Assembly: GCA_963845675.1 (NCBI GenBank)
Contig: CAWJSX010000003.1
Coordinates: 186,001-250,000, forward strand
Source: CAWJMD01 sp963845675
GTDB taxonomy: Bacteria > Actinomycetota > Actinomycetes > Actinomycetales > CAWJMD01
Length of the DNA: 64,000 bases
Direction of reading: 5' to 3'
Shown here: one piece after another, positions 63,103 through 64,000 of the stretch
Numbering within the stretch: position 1 is the first letter of the stretch
Layout: each line of letters starts with the position of its first letter
Translations under genes and position numbers: made by a program
The notes under the pieces: generated by a model
Told to the model about the DNA's origin: nothing
Databases searched by the model: none
Seen by the model: only the letters and a program-made list of their open reading frames with translations

Positions 63103-63447
63103 GTGTTCAACGACGTCACCAACGTCGCGCTGCACTCAGCGATGACGGGACTGGCAGCTCGCCAGCGCACCATCGCCGACAATGTCGCGAACATCCAGAC
63201 CCCTGGCTTCCTGGCAGGCCGGGTGCAGTTCGAGGACGCTCTCGCACAAGCGGTCTCGTCCGGCAGCGGGGTCGCCAAGGCCACCACCGCGCGCTCCCTC
63301 GAGCCGACGCGTGAGGACGGCAACAACGTCAACCTCGACCACGAGGTGCTCGCCAACGTCGACACGGGGCTGCGCTACCAGCTGGTGCTGAAGGCGATGG
63401 ACGACCGGTTCTCGCTCCTGCGGTCCTCCCTGCGGACTCAGTCGTGA
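63103..63447 (+). CDS. flgB: Flagellar basal-body rod protein FlgB
   Basis: About 114 residues from GTG 63103. FNDVTNVALHSAMTGLAARQ, RTIADNVANIQTPGFLAGRV with QFEDALAQAVSSG is the rod-protein start; NNVNLDHEVLANVDTGLRYQ and LVLKAMDDRFSLLRSSLR the C-terminal helix. Proximal rod subunit, first gene of the rod operon. GTGA overlap with flgC. Confidence 0.94.
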   Translation: MFNDVTNVALHSAMTGLAARQRTIADNVANIQTPGFLAGRVQFEDALAQAVSSGSGVAKATTARSLEPTREDGNNVNLDHEVLANVDTGLRYQLVLKAMDDRFSLLRSSLRTQS

Positions 63448-63851
63448 GCCTCTTCAACGCCATCGGCGTGGCCGGCACCGGCGTGACCGTCTACCGCAAG
63501 TGGCTCGACGCCGTCAGCGACAACATCGCCAACGTCAGCACGGTGCGGTCGACCGACGAGAGCGCCTTCCAGGCCCGCTACGTGATCGCCCAGGCCGTGG
63601 ACTACGGCTCGGGCACGGGCGGCGTGCAGGTCGGCGGGATCCAGCTGGGCAACGCCGAGGGCCGCATGGTCTACGAGCCCGACCACCCGCTCGCCGACGA
63701 GGGCGGTTACGTGCGCTACCCCGACATCGACCTGGGCAGCCAGATGACGCAGCTGATCATGGCGCAGCGCGGCTACCAGGCGAACCTTGCCGTGGTCGAC
63801 CGTGCGCGTGAGTCCTACCAGGCCGCGCTCCAGCTGGGTCGTGGCGCATGA
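63444..63851 (+). CDS. flgC: Flagellar basal-body rod protein FlgC
   Basis: 135 residues. FNAIGVAGTGVTVYRKWLDA, VSDNIANVSTVRSTDESAFQ is the rod-protein N-terminus. RYPDIDLGSQMTQLIMAQRG, YQANLAVVDRARESYQAALQ is the conserved C-terminal helix. GTG start overlaps flgB; the stop overlaps fliE (ATGA). Confidence 0.95.
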   Translation: MSLFNAIGVAGTGVTVYRKWLDAVSDNIANVSTVRSTDESAFQARYVIAQAVDYGSGTGGVQVGGIQLGNAEGRMVYEPDHPLADEGGYVRYPDIDLGSQMTQLIMAQRGYQANLAVVDRARESYQAALQLGRGA

Positions 63852-64000
63852 GCCCGGTCAGCGGCGTCTCGCCGGTGAGTGGCGTGGGCGCACTGAGTGG
63901 CGTGATGGCTGCCGCGCGGGCATCCGCCACGGCGCCGGCGGACGCCGGAACCGGTGCGGCGCAGGCCGGGTCGTTCGCCGCCGCGCTCACGCAGAACCTC
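63848..64000 (+). CDS. fliE: Flagellar hook-basal body complex protein FliE, 3'-partial
   Basis: ATG 63848 overlaps the flgC stop. MSPVSGVSPVSGVGALSGVM, an Ala-rich stretch and SFAAALTQNL run to the window edge; this is the low-complexity start and first helix usual for FliE, which joins the MS ring to the rod. The position after flgB-flgC supports the assignment. Confidence 0.8.
   Translation, partial: MSPVSGVSPVSGVGALSGVMAAARASATAPADAGTGAAQAGSFAAALTQNL

Overview
The window is very GC-rich, with GTG starts, ATGA/GTGA gene overlaps, F420/PPOX-type small enzymes, a BTAD-type regulator and an actinobacterial-style sigma-28 motif. It most likely comes from a motile, facultatively nitrate-respiring actinobacterium. 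A Cellulomonas-like or Nocardioides-like genome is my guess; no 16S or other decisive marker is present.

Layout. 1-2.6 kb: a UPF0182 membrane protein broken by many indels, then tRNA-fMet. 2.7-4.8 kb: an IS481-type insertion array beside the tRNA 3' end (one full copy, one truncated copy, one relic), with three copies of a 16-bp target sequence. 4.8-7.9 kb: an ion-channel-like protein, a lipoprotein, and an aldo/keto reductase with a MerR regulator. 8.0-14.0 kb: two YHYH-domain lipoproteins, a HupE/UreJ-like membrane protein and a small exported protein on the minus strand, divergent from an OmpR-type two-component system; I regard this as the best candidate for an undescribed system (possibly metal handling). 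14.2-28.9 kb: mixed accessory and housekeeping genes (RDD-propeller fusion, group II decarboxylase, SQR-like flavoprotein, PPOX protein, ankyrin lipoprotein, CPA2 antiporter, K+ channel, hydrolase-OsmC fusion, FkbM methyltransferase). 29-33.3 kb: small stress or regulatory genes, including a hydrolase-BTAD fusion and a CstR/CsoR repressor with two operators. 33.5-42.1 kb: narK-narG-narH-narJ/narI and a CBS protein, a complete respiratory nitrate reductase operon joined by ATGA overlaps. 42.1-44.7 kb: an MFS exporter and small proteins. 44.7-53.5 kb: recC-recB-recD joined by GTGA overlaps. 53.5-64 kb: a flagellar cluster, with flgN-flgK-flgL-fliW on the minus strand and fliA, fliC, fliD, fliS, a FliT-position gene, an EAL-HDOD protein, flgB, flgC and the start of fliE on the plus strand.

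How parts work together. The flagellar region carries four sites of the form CTCA-N16/17-G(C/T)CGAT, in front of flgN, fliC, the EAL-HDOD gene and flgB. FliA made from the same cluster could therefore drive the late operons and the start of the rod operon. NarK feeds nitrate to NarGHI, with NarJ as the assembly factor. RecBCD stands alone as the double-strand-break repair operon.

Caveat. Single-base frameshifts cluster in the first ~14 kb and in nar (35.9-38.7 kb), but are absent from recBCD and the flagellar genes. In each case conserved protein continues in another frame, so most look like sequence errors rather than gene decay. Coordinates given for those genes span all the frames.
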